This document shows, piece after piece, positions 41,822-52,659 of a stretch of 64,000 nucleotides of DNA. Location of the stretch: positions 3,658,001 through 3,722,000 of the forward strand of contig NZ_CP160453.1 in the NCBI RefSeq assembly GCF_040744945.1. The letters run 5' to 3'. A model generated the notes under the pieces. It worked only from the letters and a program-made list of their open reading frames with translations. It had not been told where the DNA came from and made no database searches. The stretch comes from Saccharothrix sp. HUAS TT1. Lineage in GTDB: Bacteria; Actinomycetota; Actinomycetes; Mycobacteriales; Pseudonocardiaceae. The position numbers were made by a program, and so were the translations under genes. Position 1 is the first letter of the stretch. The number at the start of each line of letters is the position of its first letter.

Positions 41822-43035
41822 ACGACGACCTCGGGTTGTTCACCGATCCAGACACGCGCCAGGAAGACCGCGCGCGTGCCAAGAGCGACGCCGCGGCCCG
41901 GCGGGCCAAGCGCAGGCGCAAGCGGACGATCCTGTGGGTCGTCGTGGCGCTGGTGCTGGTCGGCGGTGGTGCGGGCGCGTACTACGGGTACCGCACGCTG
42001 AGCGGCATCGGCTCGTACGACGACTTCGCGGGCGCCGGCGAGGCCGACGTGGTGGTCGAGGTCAAGGACGGCGACTCGGTCTCCGTGATCGCGAACTCGC
42101 TCAAGGACCAGGGCGTGGTGGCCAGCGCCCGCGCGTTCACCGAGGCGGGCGCGACCGACAACCGGGTCACCGCGATCCAGCCCGGCTTCTACCTGATGAA
42201 GACCAGGATGTCCGGTGCGGCCGCGGTGACGCGGATGGTGGACAAGGCCACCAAGATCGTGCCGCTGGAGGTCAAGGGCGGCTACGTGCTGCACGACCTC
42301 ACCGCGCTGGACGGCAGCACCACCAAGGGCATCCTGTCGCTGCTGTCCGACGCGTCGTGCGTCGAGCTGGACGGCGCGAAGCAGTGCGTCACGCCCCAGC
42401 AGCTGCGGGACGCGGCCGACAACGCCGACCCGGCCGCGCTGGGCATCCCGGAGTGGGCGCTGACCGACGTCACCGCCGCGCCGAGGGAGAACCGGCTCGA
42501 AGGGCTCATCATGCCCGGCCTGTACCACGTCAAGCCGGGCGCGGACGCGGTCGAAGTGCTCAAGAGCGTGCTCGCGACGTCCCTGACGAGGCTGCAGAGC
42601 TACGGCATCCCGGCGAACACCGGCTCGACCGGGTTCCGGCCGTACGAGGTGCTGGTCATCGCCTCCCTGATCGAGAAGGAAGGCATCACCGACGACTTCG
42701 GCAAGATCTCGCGGGTGATCTACAGCCGGCTCGCCAAGCCGCAGCGGCTGGAGCTGGACTCCACGGTCAACTACAAGCTGGACCGGCCGCACATCACCAC
42801 CGACGACGAGGACCGCGAGCGGTCCGGGCCGTACAACACGTACAAGACCCAGGAGTTGCCGCCCACGCCGATCGGCTCGCCCGGCCAGAAGGCGATCGCC
42901 GCCGCGATCAACCCCGAAGAGGGGCCCTGGATGTACTTCGTGAAGTGCCAGAAGGACGGCAAGTCGTGCTTCACGAACACCTACGAGGAGCACCTGGTCG
43001 TGTCCGACAAGGCCCGTGAGGAAGGCGTCTTCTGA
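41818..43035 (+). CDS. mltG: endolytic murein transglycosylase MltG
   Basis: A 405-residue inner-membrane enzyme that cuts nascent glycan strands and sets their length. A basic cytoplasmic N-terminus ([14 protein letters not shown]) precedes one membrane helix (about 38-60). A LysM-like segment follows, and the catalytic YceG domain has ASLIEKEG with the active Glu, [24 protein letters not shown] and [21 protein letters not shown] spacer with two Cys ([14 protein letters not shown]) may form a disulfide outside the cell. GTG start with 4-bp overlap; aroE begins 3 bp after its stop. Confidence 0.96.
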   Translation: MNDDLGLFTDPDTRQEDRARAKSDAAARRAKRRRKRTILWVVVALVLVGGGAGAYYGYRTLSGIGSYDDFAGAGEADVVVEVKDGDSVSVIANSLKDQGVVASARAFTEAGATDNRVTAIQPGFYLMKTRMSGAAAVTRMVDKATKIVPLEVKGGYVLHDLTALDGSTTKGILSLLSDASCVELDGAKQCVTPQQLRDAADNADPAALGIPEWALTDVTAAPRENRLEGLIMPGLYHVKPGADAVEVLKSVLATSLTRLQSYGIPANTGSTGFRPYEVLVIASLIEKEGITDDFGKISRVIYSRLAKPQRLELDSTVNYKLDRPHITTDDEDRERSGPYNTYKTQELPPTPIGSPGQKAIAAAINPEEGPWMYFVKCQKDGKSCFTNTYEEHLVVSDKAREEGVF

Positions 43036-43037
43036 TC

Positions 43038-43877
43038 GTGGCGCGCCGTGCGGCGGTCATCGGCTCACCGGTGGCCCACTCGTTGTCACCCGTCCTGCAC
43101 AACGCCGCGTTCGCGGCCCTGGACCTGGCCGACTGGACGTACTCGCGGGTCGAGTGCGAGGCGGACGGGGTGGCGGACCTGGTCGGCGGCCTGGACCCGT
43201 CGTGGGCCGGGCTGTCGGTGACGATGCCGAACAAGCGGGCCGCGCTGGCGGTGGCGGCCACCGCGACGCCGCGCGCCGTCCAGGTGGGCGCGGCGAACAC
43301 CCTGGTGCCGGCGGCCGGGGGCTGGCGGGCCGACAACACCGACGTGGACGGCGTGCTGGGCGCGCTCCGGGCGGTCTGCGGCTTCACGTCCGGCACGCGC
43401 GCCGTGCTGCTGGGCGCGGGCGGCACCGCCACGGCGGCCCTGGTGGCGCTGGCGTCGGTCGGCGTCCGGTCGGTGTCCCTGGTGGTCCGCTCGGTGAGCC
43501 GGGCCGCCGAGGCCGAGTCGTGCGCGTCCCGGCTCGGGCTGGCGCTGGACGTGGTGACCTGGGACGACGCGGACTTCACCGCCCTGGCGTCGGAGACGGA
43601 CGTGCTGGTCAGCACCGTGCCGCCGGAGGCGACCGAGCCGGTCGCGACGGCGCTGGCCGGGGCGCCGTGCGTGCTGGACGTCATCTACCACCCGTGGCCG
43701 ACGCCGCTGGCGCGCGCGGTGGGGGAGCGCGGTCGCGACCTCGCGACCGGGCTCGACATGCTCCTGCACCAGGCGTTCGGCCAAGCCGAGCAGTTCACCG
43801 GCCTGCCCGCGCCGCGCGAGGCCATGCGCCGCGCGCTGCGTGCCGCGACGGACCACGTGCTGCCCCTGCCGTGCTGA
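43038..43877 (+). CDS. aroE: shikimate dehydrogenase
   Basis: A 279-residue NADP-dependent enzyme reducing 3-dehydroshikimate to shikimate. SPVAHSLSPVLHNAAF is the substrate loop, SVTMPNKRAAL has the catalytic Lys, NTDVDG the catalytic Asp, GAGGTATAALVAL the NADP Rossmann loop, and STVPPEA and GLDMLLHQAFGQ the later conserved parts. It is separated by 4.6 kb from aroC-aroK-aroB. GTG start 3 bp after mltG. Between it and the terminator lies about 240 bp with no recognised gene apart from a 20-codon open frame. Confidence 0.96.
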   Translation: MARRAAVIGSPVAHSLSPVLHNAAFAALDLADWTYSRVECEADGVADLVGGLDPSWAGLSVTMPNKRAALAVAATATPRAVQVGAANTLVPAAGGWRADNTDVDGVLGALRAVCGFTSGTRAVLLGAGGTATAALVALASVGVRSVSLVVRSVSRAAEAESCASRLGLALDVVTWDDADFTALASETDVLVSTVPPEATEPVATALAGAPCVLDVIYHPWPTPLARAVGERGRDLATGLDMLLHQAFGQAEQFTGLPAPREAMRRALRAATDHVLPLPC

Positions 43878-44113
43878 TCGACGGGGGCCACCGCGAGGTG
43901 TTCGACCGCGCCGGTCTCCTGCCGCGCACCTGAACCGCTCCCATCACCGAGGCCCTTCCGCGATCCGCTCCGCGACGTCCCGGACCCGCGCCGCCGGACC
44001 GACCCGCGAGCTCGTCACCACCGCTTCCCGATGCTGTGCGGGGGACCTCGTGGCGATCTCGTGGCGGGCGGCCGGGGTCGAGCGGTCGTTGCGCGACCTG
44101 TGGCGTGACGCGA

Positions 44114-44155
44114 CGACGGGCCCTGCTCGCGCGAGGGTGCGAGCAGGGCCCGTCG
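44114..44155. terminator. bidirectional hairpin terminator between aroE and ptsH
   Basis: A perfect 17-bp GC-rich stem (44114-44130 with 44139-44155) and 8-nt loop lies between the convergent aroE and ptsH genes, 16 bp from the ptsH stop. No T-run, as usual in this GC-rich group. Confidence 0.82.
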
Positions 44156-44170
44156 ACGTGCCGAGGGGGA

Positions 44171-44440
44171 TCAGTCCCCGTCGAGGTCGGTGCCGATGAT
44201 CTCCGCGATGGCGTCCAGAGCGGCGTCCGCGCCGTCGCCCTCCGCGGCCAGGACGACCTCGTCGCCGTGCATCGCGCCGAGCGTCATCAGGCCCAGCACG
44301 CTCGCCGCCTCGACCGGTTGGCCGTCGTCCTTGCGGATGGTGACCGGCACCGGTTGCCCGGCCGCCGCCTTCGCCAGGAGCGCGGCAGGCCGCGCGTGCA
44401 GCCCGACCTTGCTCGCCACGGTGACCCGTCGCTCAGGCAT
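44171..44440 (-). CDS. ptsH: PTS phosphocarrier protein HPr
   Basis: An 89-residue HPr. The phosphorylation site is GLHARPA (His15), and the ASVLGLMTLG region carries Ser47, corresponding to the regulatory serine position, followed by GDEVVLAAEG. It passes phosphate from enzyme I (not in this window) to EIIA, encoded 2.5 kb away at 46958-47410. It is the third gene of the minus-strand dasR - EIIC - ptsH set, 31 bp after EIIC. ATG start. Confidence 0.96.
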   Translation of the reverse strand: MPERRVTVASKVGLHARPAALLAKAAAGQPVPVTIRKDDGQPVEAASVLGLMTLGAMHGDEVVLAAEGDGADAALDAIAEIIGTDLDGD

Positions 44441-44471
44441 GATCCGTCCTCTCGTGCTTCGACTCGCCGAG

Positions 44472-45791
44472 TCAGGACGCCGTGGCGTCCGACCGGCCTT
44501 CCTTCTCGGTCCTGCCGGTCCTGTCGGCCCGGGTGGCCCTGGCGGTCTTCTCGTCGCCGTCGGCCACGCTCGCGTCCGCCTCCGGGTCCTCGTCCTCCGC
44601 GCGGCCCGGCGTCCGCAGGTTCCACTTGGTGATCACGAAGCGGAACAGGAAGTAGTAGATCGCCGCGTAGATCACGCCCAGCACCAGGATCAGCAGGGGC
44701 TTGGTCGCGATGCTGAAGTTCAGCAGGTAGTCGATCAGACCGGCGGAGAACCCGAACCCGTCGTGGATGCCCAGGGCGTTGCTGATCGCCAGCGAGCTGC
44801 CGGTCAGCACCGCGTGGATCACGTACAGCGGCCACGCCACGAACATGAACGCGAACTCCAGCGGTTCGGTCACACCCGTGATGATCGCGGTCAGCGCCGC
44901 CGAGCCCATGATGCCCGCGATGATCTTCCGCTGCGCCGGTCGGGCGGTGTGCACGATGGCGAGCGCCGCCGCCGGGAGGGCGAACATGAAGATCGGGAAG
45001 AAGCCGGTCTGGAACGTGCCCGCGGTGGGGTCGCCCGCGAGGAAGCGCGGGATGTCGCCGGTCTTGCCCTCGTAGTCGCCGAACTGGAACCACACCACGT
45101 TGTTGAGGATGTGGTGCAGGCCGAGCGGGATCAGCAGCCGGTTGACGACGCCGTAGACGCCCGCGCCGACGATGGTGCTGCCCATGATGGCCTCACCGAC
45201 GTTCTTCAGGCCCGCCGCGAACACCGGGTAGACCAGGCCCATCAGCACGCCGACGACCAGCATGACGCCCGCGACGAGGATCGGCACGAACCGCCGGCCG
45301 CCGAAGAACGCCAGGTACGGGGGCAGCTTGGTGCGGTGGTACCGCTGCCACAGCACGGCGGTGAGCAGGCCGACGACGATGCCGCCGAGCACCTTGTAGT
45401 CGATCAGGTTGGCCTTGGCCGTCGGGTCGTCCGGCTGGTCGAGCACCAGCGGCGACATCGCCTTGAACACGCCCTGCAGCACCACGTACCCGACCACCGC
45501 GGCCAGGCCCGTGGAGCCGTCGCCGCGCCGGGCGAAACCGACGGCGATGCCGACCGCGAACAGCAGCGGCAGGTTGGCGAACAGCGCGTCGCCCGCGTTG
45601 CCGATGACCGCGGCGACGTCGTTCCAGCCGAGACCTTCCTCGCCGAGCATGTCGGGTTGGCCGAGTCGCAGCAGCAGGGCCGCGGCGGGCAGCACGGCGA
45701 TCGGCAGCATGAGGCTGCGGCCGAATCGCTGCAGCCCGGCCAGTCCCTTGATCTCACGACCGCCGGTCGCCTGTGGGGCGCTGGCGCTCAT
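44472..45791 (-). CDS. PTS EIIC permease, N-acetylglucosamine type
   Basis: A 439-residue permease of the glucose/GlcNAc PTS family with about ten membrane helices. Near the N-terminus LQRFGRSLMLPIAVLPAAALLLRLG is the family signature; HHILNNVVWFQFGDYEG and GVTEPLEFAFMFVAWPL are the substrate-site regions. The C-terminal 50 residues are charged and low in complexity. EIIB is not fused but encoded separately across the divergent promoter, as in Streptomyces NagE2/NagF. Together with the linked dasR this supports GlcNAc as the sugar. ATG overlaps the dasR stop by 4 bp. Confidence 0.92.
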   Translation of the reverse strand: MSASAPQATGGREIKGLAGLQRFGRSLMLPIAVLPAAALLLRLGQPDMLGEEGLGWNDVAAVIGNAGDALFANLPLLFAVGIAVGFARRGDGSTGLAAVVGYVVLQGVFKAMSPLVLDQPDDPTAKANLIDYKVLGGIVVGLLTAVLWQRYHRTKLPPYLAFFGGRRFVPILVAGVMLVVGVLMGLVYPVFAAGLKNVGEAIMGSTIVGAGVYGVVNRLLIPLGLHHILNNVVWFQFGDYEGKTGDIPRFLAGDPTAGTFQTGFFPIFMFALPAAALAIVHTARPAQRKIIAGIMGSAALTAIITGVTEPLEFAFMFVAWPLYVIHAVLTGSSLAISNALGIHDGFGFSAGLIDYLLNFSIATKPLLILVLGVIYAAIYYFLFRFVITKWNLRTPGRAEDEDPEADASVADGDEKTARATRADRTGRTEKEGRSDATAS

Positions 45792-46558
45792 GGGGTACCT
45801 CCCTTGGCGCAGTGGTGCGGTCCGGATTCCGGGTCGGTCCGGTCCAATTTCATGGTCACCTGGTAGAGATCGCCCCGGTACCAGGACGTCATGTCCTCGA
45901 CGGGCCTGCCTCGTGAGCTGGAGACCCGGCGGAAGACGAGGAGCGCGCTGCCGACGCGGACGTCGAGCAGCTTCGCGGTCTCGGGGTCGGCGCCCTCGGC
46001 CCACACGGTCTGGGCCGCGTGGTCGAGCTGGACCCCGTAGGTGTCGGCGATGAGGGTGTAGAGCGAGGTCGTGAGGTCGTGCCGGTCGAGGTCGGGCACG
46101 ATCCGCGGGCTGTACCAGCCCCGTTCGACGGCCAGCGGCACGCCGTCCGCGCGGCGCAGCCGGACGAGCCGGCACGCCGGTTCGTGCGGCGGCAGGCCGA
46201 GCGCGGCGGCGGCCTCCGGCGGCGTCGCCTCCTCGGCGCAGGCCAGCACCTCGGTCGCCGGGGTGAGGCCGCGCCGGCGCATGTCGTCGGTGAAGGACTC
46301 CAGGTAGAGCTGGACGTCCAGGCGGCGGCGGGCGGTGAACGTGCCCCGGCCCTTGGCCCTGGTCAGCAGGCCCTCGGTGACGAGCTGGCCGACGGCGGCG
46401 CGGACCGTGATGCGCGACACCCCGTACTGCTCGGCGAGGTCGCGCTCCGAGGGGATCGGCGAGCCCGGCGGCAGCTCCTGCTCGGCCATCCGCCGCAGGA
46501 TGTCGCGGAGCTGGGCGTGCTTGGGCTTCGGCCCGTCGACGATCCCGCCGCGGTTCAT
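45788..46558 (-). CDS. dasR: GntR/HutC-family regulator, DasR-like
   Basis: A 256-residue regulator with an N-terminal GntR winged helix (LRDILRRMAEQELPPGSPIPSERDLAEQYGVSRITVRAAV region, residues 15-55) and a C-terminal UTRA ligand domain (LDVQLYLESFTDDMRRRGL through SWYRGDLYQVTMKLDR). DasR represses GlcNAc and chitin genes and responds to GlcN-6-P in Streptomyces. Identity is supported by the GlcNAc-type EIIC encoded directly after it and by the dre-like palindrome 45 bp upstream of its start. Start ATG at 46558 with a GAGGTGT-type ribosome binding site. The assignment to dasR is by motif and context. Confidence 0.85.
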   Translation of the reverse strand: MNRGGIVDGPKPKHAQLRDILRRMAEQELPPGSPIPSERDLAEQYGVSRITVRAAVGQLVTEGLLTRAKGRGTFTARRRLDVQLYLESFTDDMRRRGLTPATEVLACAEEATPPEAAAALGLPPHEPACRLVRLRRADGVPLAVERGWYSPRIVPDLDRHDLTTSLYTLIADTYGVQLDHAAQTVWAEGADPETAKLLDVRVGSALLVFRRVSSSRGRPVEDMTSWYRGDLYQVTMKLDRTDPESGPHHCAKGGTP

Positions 46559-46602
46559 GACACCTCCCCGGTGCTCGCACTTCCAAACCGGGATTGGTAC
46601 TT

Positions 46603-46618
46603 TCCGGTCTAGACCAGT
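46603..46618. promoter_or_regulatory. dre-like DasR operator
   Basis: TCCGGTCTAGACCAGT has the perfect core GGTCTAGACC (46606-46615) and matches the dre consensus ACTGGTCTAGACCAGT at 14 of 16 positions. It lies 45 bp upstream of dasR and 107 bp upstream of the divergent EIIB gene, so it can serve both transcripts. Confidence 0.85.
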
Positions 46619-46724
46619 TGGTGCGGGGAGGATGCTCCGCGCGCCAACCGGGTGTCAACCGCCGTTACGGGACCGTGCCCGAGCGGTGGCACCCTCAGGG
46701 CCAGGTGTCGAGAGAGGACTTGAA

Positions 46725-46961
46725 GTGGCGGACGACAAGGCGGAGCGGATCCTCGCCGCGCTCGGCGGCGCGGACAACATCGTGGAGATCGAGCCGTGCA
46801 TCACGCGCCTGCGCTGTGAGCTGGAAGACGGCTCCCTGGTGGACGAGAAGGCTCTGAAGGGCTTGGGCGCGCACGGCGTGATGCGCTCGGGCAACGTGGT
46901 GCAGGTGGTCGTCGGGCCCGAGGCCGACACGATCGCCAGCGACATCGAGGACCTGCTGTGA
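46725..46961 (+). CDS. PTS EIIB subunit, glucose/GlcNAc type
   Basis: A 78-residue EIIB domain. The phospho-Cys lies in EIEPCITRLR (Cys25), preceded by ILAALGGADNIV; the C-terminal half has ALKGLGAHGVMRSGNVVQVVVGPEA. It passes phosphate from EIIA to the sugar in the EIIC permease encoded across the divergent promoter. GTG at 46725 follows GAGAGGA. The stop overlaps the EIIA start by 4 bp. Confidence 0.94.
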   Translation: MADDKAERILAALGGADNIVEIEPCITRLRCELEDGSLVDEKALKGLGAHGVMRSGNVVQVVVGPEADTIASDIEDLL

Positions 46962-47410
46962 CGCTGCGCGTGACCAGTCCGGTCGGCGGTCGCGCGGTGC
47001 CGCTGACCGAGGTGCCGGACCCGGTGTTCGCGCAGGCCATGGTCGGACCGGGGGTGGCGGTCGAGCCGGAGCCCGGTCGGGCGGACGTGGTGTCGCCGGT
47101 GGACGGGACGGTCGTGACGCTGCACCCGCACGCGTTCGTCGTGGCCACTTCGGACGGCGCGGCGGTGCTGGTGCACCTCGGGATCGACACGGTGAAGCGC
47201 AAGGGCGAGGGCTTCGCGCTGCACGTGGTCAAGGGTGAGGCGGTGCGCGCGGGGCAGCCCGTGGTGACGTGGGACCCGGAGGAGGTGCGGGCGGCCGGTT
47301 TCGCGCCGATCTGCCCGGTGATCGCGCTGGACGCGACGCCGGAGGCGTTGCTGGACCCGGCCGGTGGTCCGGTCGCGGCGGGCGACGCGCTGTTCTCCTG
47401 GCAGCGGTGA
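46958..47410 (+). CDS. PTS EIIA subunit, glucose (Crr) type
   Basis: A 150-residue EIIA-Glc-like protein. The N-terminal SPVGGRAVPLTEVPDPVFAQAMVGPGVAVEP is the family opening; HPHAF and VLVHLGIDTV (active His73) are the two His sites; the C-terminus has CPVIALDA. It is the phosphate donor of the EIIB protein. In actinomycetes one Crr protein often serves several sugars. GTG overlaps the EIIB stop; a strong hairpin follows 10 bp after its stop. Confidence 0.94.
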   Translation: MTLRVTSPVGGRAVPLTEVPDPVFAQAMVGPGVAVEPEPGRADVVSPVDGTVVTLHPHAFVVATSDGAAVLVHLGIDTVKRKGEGFALHVVKGEAVRAGQPVVTWDPEEVRAAGFAPICPVIALDATPEALLDPAGGPVAAGDALFSWQR

Positions 47411-47420
47411 TCCCCGTGTG

Positions 47421-47463
47421 ACGACGGGAGCGGATGAATGGACCATTCATCCGCTCCCGTCGT
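47421..47463. terminator. strong hairpin terminator after the EIIB-EIIA operon
   Basis: A perfect 21-bp inverted repeat (47421-47441 with 47443-47463) begins 10 bp after the EIIA stop. The palindrome centre is one base wide, so the real loop opens the last pairs. Confidence 0.85.
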
Positions 47464-47498
47464 TGCCCCCGGGCCGAGGTCGGGACGACCCTGGTCAC

Positions 47499-48068
47499 AT
47501 GGTCATTTCGTTGGTCGTCTCGGGATTCCTGGCCGGCGCCCTGGGCGCTCTCCTCCTCCGCCGCCTGCCGCGCGGCGCGGACGTGCACCCGCTGTGGTGC
47601 GCCGCGCCGACGGCGGTGTTGTGGTTCACGGCCTGGGCGTTGGCCCCACCGCACCTGCTGCCCGTGTCGCTGCTGCTGGCGTGGCTCGGCGTGCTGCTCG
47701 TGGTGACGGACCTCCGCTGCCGCCGCCTGCCGGACGCGCTGACGCTGCCCGCCTACCCGGCGGTCGGCGTCGCGTTGTGGCTGGGCGGCGCGGACCTGTG
47801 GCGCGCGGCGGCGGGCTGCCTGCTGTTCGGCGGCTGCCACCTGGCGGTGCGCCTGCTCTCGCCGTCGGCGATGGGCGGGGGCGACGTGAAGCTGGCGGGT
47901 CCGCTGGGCGCGGTGCTGGCGTCGGTGTCGTGGACCGCCCTGCCCGCTGCCGCCGTGCTGGCGAGCGCGGTCACGCTGGCCCTGGGCCTCCGGTGGCGAT
48001 CGGGCGGCGTGCCGCACGGACCGGGGCTGCTGGCCGCCACCTGGGCGGTGAGCCTGCACGGCCCCTGA
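47499..48068 (+). CDS. prepilin peptidase (A24 family), TadV-like
   Basis: A 189-residue membrane aspartic peptidase with about five to six hydrophobic segments. The two A24 aspartates are visible: VTDLRCRRLPDALTLPAYP and SAMGGGDVKLAGPLGA (GxGD type). It lacks the N-terminal methylase Cys cluster of PilD, so it belongs to the short Tad/Flp-like or ComC-like forms. It would process prepilins or pseudopilins, none of which is encoded nearby. ATG at 47499; no clear ribosome binding site. Confidence 0.85.
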   Translation: MVISLVVSGFLAGALGALLLRRLPRGADVHPLWCAAPTAVLWFTAWALAPPHLLPVSLLLAWLGVLLVVTDLRCRRLPDALTLPAYPAVGVALWLGGADLWRAAAGCLLFGGCHLAVRLLSPSAMGGGDVKLAGPLGAVLASVSWTALPAAAVLASAVTLALGLRWRSGGVPHGPGLLAATWAVSLHGP

Positions 48069-48136
48069 TCGAGCCCCTGATCGAGCCCCGTTCGGACCCG
48101 TGCGCGGCGTGCGGGCGTCCCGCCAGCCCGGGTCGG

Positions 48137-48459
48137 GTGGAGGTCCGGCTCGACAACGCCGACAAGATCGCCTCGGTCCTCAGCGCGCTGATCGGCCTCG
48201 CGACCCTCCTGGTCGCCCTGCGGCAGGGGAGGGCCGCCCGGCGGCGGGCGCGGACCCGGCGGCGGGCGGCGTCGCCGGACCGGTCGTCGCGACGGGGTCG
48301 GACGGGTCGGACGGGTCGGACGGGTCGGACGCCCGACTGGTCAGCGTGCGTTCCGCGCTGCTGCTCCTCGTCGTCTTCACCGCGGCGTTCCGCCGCGCCA
48401 CCGCCCGCATCGGAGAACCTGATCGACGTCTTGAGCCGGGACGCCCCCGCCCGGATTAA
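48137..48459 (+). pseudogene. frameshifted small membrane protein gene (probable)
   Basis: Two partial coding signals in different frames join into one plausible 107-residue protein. The first frame (from GTG 48137) has DNADKIASVLSALIGLATLLVALRQG, a membrane helix. After a G-run near 48228 the next frame has ADPAAGGVAGPVV, a run of TGSDGSDGSDGSD and a second helix SALLLLVVFTAAF before stopping at 48459. One extra G in the run would restore a single frame. A 9-bp tandem repeat (GGGTCGGAC) encodes the SDG run. It could be a mutation, a sequencing error or programmed slippage. Function unknown; aroC starts 21 bp later. Confidence 0.45.
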
Positions 48460-48480
48460 CACTGTGAAAGGATTCGCCGC

Positions 48481-49680
48481 GTGCTGCGCTGGATCACCGC
48501 TGGGGAGTCCCATGGACCGGCCCTCGTCGCCGTGCTGGAAGGCATGGTCGCCGGGGTCGAGGTCACCACTGCCGACCTGACCGCTCAACTGGAGCGCCGC
48601 CGCCTCGGCTTCGGCCGGAGCCCGCGGATGGGGTTCGAGGCCGACGAGGTGGAGATCCTGGGCGGCGTCCGCCACGGGCTCACCCAGGGCGGCCCGATCG
48701 CGGTCCGGATCGGCAACACCGAGTGGCCCAAGTGGCAGAAGGTGATGTCCGCGGACCCGGTCGACCCGTCCGAGCTGAAGCCGACCGGCCGCAACGAGGC
48801 GCTGACCAGGCCCCGGCCCGGTCACGCCGACCTGCCCGGCATGCAGAAGTTCGGCTTCGACGAGGCCCGCCCGGTGCTGGAGCGCGCCAGCGCCCGCGAG
48901 ACCGCCGCCCGCACCGCCCTCGGCACGGTCGCCCGGCACTTCCTCAAGCAGGTCTTCGACGTCGACGTGATCAGCCACGTCGTCTCCATCGGCAAGGCCA
49001 AGACCCCGGCCGACTCGGCCGTGCCCGGTCCCGGCGACCTGGACGCCGTCGACGCCAGCCCGGTCCGGGCGTTCGACGAGCGCGGCACCGAGGCGATGGT
49101 GGCCGAGGTCGAGGCGGTCAAGGAGGCGGGTGACACGGTCGGCGGCGTGATCGAGGTCATCGCCTACGGCCTGCCGCCGGGCCTCGGCTCGCACGTGCAC
49201 TGGGACCGCCGCCTCGACGCGCGGCTGGCCGGCGCGCTGATGGGCGTGCAGGCGATGAAGGGCGTGGAGGTCGGCGACGGCTTCACCACCGCCGAGCGCT
49301 GGGGCAGCGAGGCGCACGACGAGATCGACCGGGGCCCCGGGCCGAAGGGCGTCAGCAGGCGCTCGAACCGGGCGGGCGGCCTGGAGGGCGGCATCACCAA
49401 CGGCGAGCCGCTGCGCGTGCGCGTCGCCATGAAGCCCATCTCCACCGTGCCCCGCGCGCTGTCCACGGTGGACGTGCGCACCGGCGAGCCCGCGGTCGCG
49501 ATCCACCAGCGCTCGGACGTGTGCGCGGTGCCGCGCGCGGGCGTGGTGCTGGAGTCGGTGGTGGCGCTGGTGCTGGCCGAGGCGGCGCTGGAGAAGTTCG
49601 GCGGCGACTCGATCGCCGAGACCAGGCGCAACGTCGCCTCCTACGTCGAGGCGCTGGAAGCCCGCTGGGAGGGGCTGTGA
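48481..49680 (+). CDS. aroC: chorismate synthase
   Basis: A 399-residue FMN-dependent lyase making chorismate from EPSP. It begins [20 protein letters not shown], and has [36 protein letters not shown] and the C-terminal [19 protein letters not shown] (family signatures). The GTG at 48481 follows AAAGGA. It starts the aroC - aroK - winged-helix gene - aroB cluster; the aroK GTG overlaps its stop by 4 bp. Confidence 0.98.
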   Translation: MLRWITAGESHGPALVAVLEGMVAGVEVTTADLTAQLERRRLGFGRSPRMGFEADEVEILGGVRHGLTQGGPIAVRIGNTEWPKWQKVMSADPVDPSELKPTGRNEALTRPRPGHADLPGMQKFGFDEARPVLERASARETAARTALGTVARHFLKQVFDVDVISHVVSIGKAKTPADSAVPGPGDLDAVDASPVRAFDERGTEAMVAEVEAVKEAGDTVGGVIEVIAYGLPPGLGSHVHWDRRLDARLAGALMGVQAMKGVEVGDGFTTAERWGSEAHDEIDRGPGPKGVSRRSNRAGGLEGGITNGEPLRVRVAMKPISTVPRALSTVDVRTGEPAVAIHQRSDVCAVPRAGVVLESVVALVLAEAALEKFGGDSIAETRRNVASYVEALEARWEGL

Positions 49681-50195
49681 CGCCGAAGTTCGTCGTCCTC
49701 GGCCCTCCGGGGGCGGGCAAGACGACCGTCGGGCAGCTGCTCGCCGAACGCCTCGGCGTCGCCTTCCGCGACACCGACGACGACGTGGTGGCCACGGCGG
49801 GCAAACCGATCTCCGACATCTTCACCGACGACGGCGAGCCCGCGTTCCGGGCGCTGGAGGAGCGAGCCGTCGCCGCGGGCCTGGACACCCACGACGGCGT
49901 GCTGGCGCTCGGCGGCGGCGCGGTGCTGTCGGCGACCACCCGGGCCCGCCTGGCCGGGCACGCCGTGGTGTTCCTCAACGTCGGCATGGCCGAGGGCGTC
50001 AAGCGCACCGGCATGTCCAGCGCCCGGCCGCTGCTGGCCGGCGTGAACCCGCGCGCCACGTTCAAGTCGCTGCTGGACGCCCGCCTGCCGCTGTACCGGG
50101 AGGTCGCGACCATCGAGGTGGCCACCGACGACCTGGAGCCGGAGCAGGTGGTCGACGCCGTGCTCGACCCGACGGGCCCGGTGCGGGAGACCTGA
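49677..50195 (+). CDS. aroK: shikimate kinase
   Basis: A 172-residue P-loop kinase phosphorylating shikimate. Walker A is [11 protein letters not shown], the substrate-site Asp lies in RDTDDDV, then [12 protein letters not shown] holds the substrate Arg, and [10 protein letters not shown] is the family Gly loop; SSARPLLAG closes over ATP. Length is typical. The GTG overlaps the aroC stop. Confidence 0.96.
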   Translation: MTPKFVVLGPPGAGKTTVGQLLAERLGVAFRDTDDDVVATAGKPISDIFTDDGEPAFRALEERAVAAGLDTHDGVLALGGGAVLSATTRARLAGHAVVFLNVGMAEGVKRTGMSSARPLLAGVNPRATFKSLLDARLPLYREVATIEVATDDLEPEQVVDAVLDPTGPVRET

Positions 50196-50200
50196 CCGGC

Positions 50201-52358
<2,158 letters not shown>

Positions 52359-52408
52359 ACCTGCGCCCGTCGTGATGACGGGCAGCCGCACCGCGTCCAA
52401 TCGCGAAC

Positions 52409-52438
52409 GCCCGGCCTGGTCCGCGGACCAGGCCGGGC
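52409..52438. terminator. palindromic terminator after aroB
   Basis: A perfect 30-bp palindrome with half site GCCCGGCCTGGTCCG, 51 bp after the aroB stop; it also faces the convergent membrane protein gene. Confidence 0.8.
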
Positions 52439-52476
52439 CGAGCACCACCGCCCTGCCTGGCCACCCCGCACCGCCG

Positions 52477-52631
52477 GCTACCTCGCGCCATCAGCCACCT
52501 CGCGCCATCAGCCGCCCGAGCGTCGCCGGCCATCCCTCGCTGCCGGCCATCCGGTGCCACCGGCCGCCCGAGCGCCGCCACCTCGCGCCATCGGCCATCT
52601 CGCGCCGCCGGCCGCCCGAGCGTCGGCCGCC
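52477..52631. repeat. degenerate 17-bp tandem repeat
   Basis: About nine diverged 17-bp units. The first two (52477-52493 and 52494-52510) read GC(T/C)ACCTCGCGCCATCA and are almost identical; a second variant GCCGCCCGAGCGTCGCC appears from 52511 and again near 52563. The period is not a multiple of three and no start codon or protein pattern fits, so it is probably non-coding. It fills the space between aroB's terminator and the convergent gene's end. Confidence 0.7.
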
Positions 52632-52659
52632 AACCCCGGAGCCGTCAGCCCCGAACCAG

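Noticed and set aside
43878..44113. 20-codon plus-strand open frame after aroE
   Set aside because: Too short, no ribosome binding site and no recognisable peptide.
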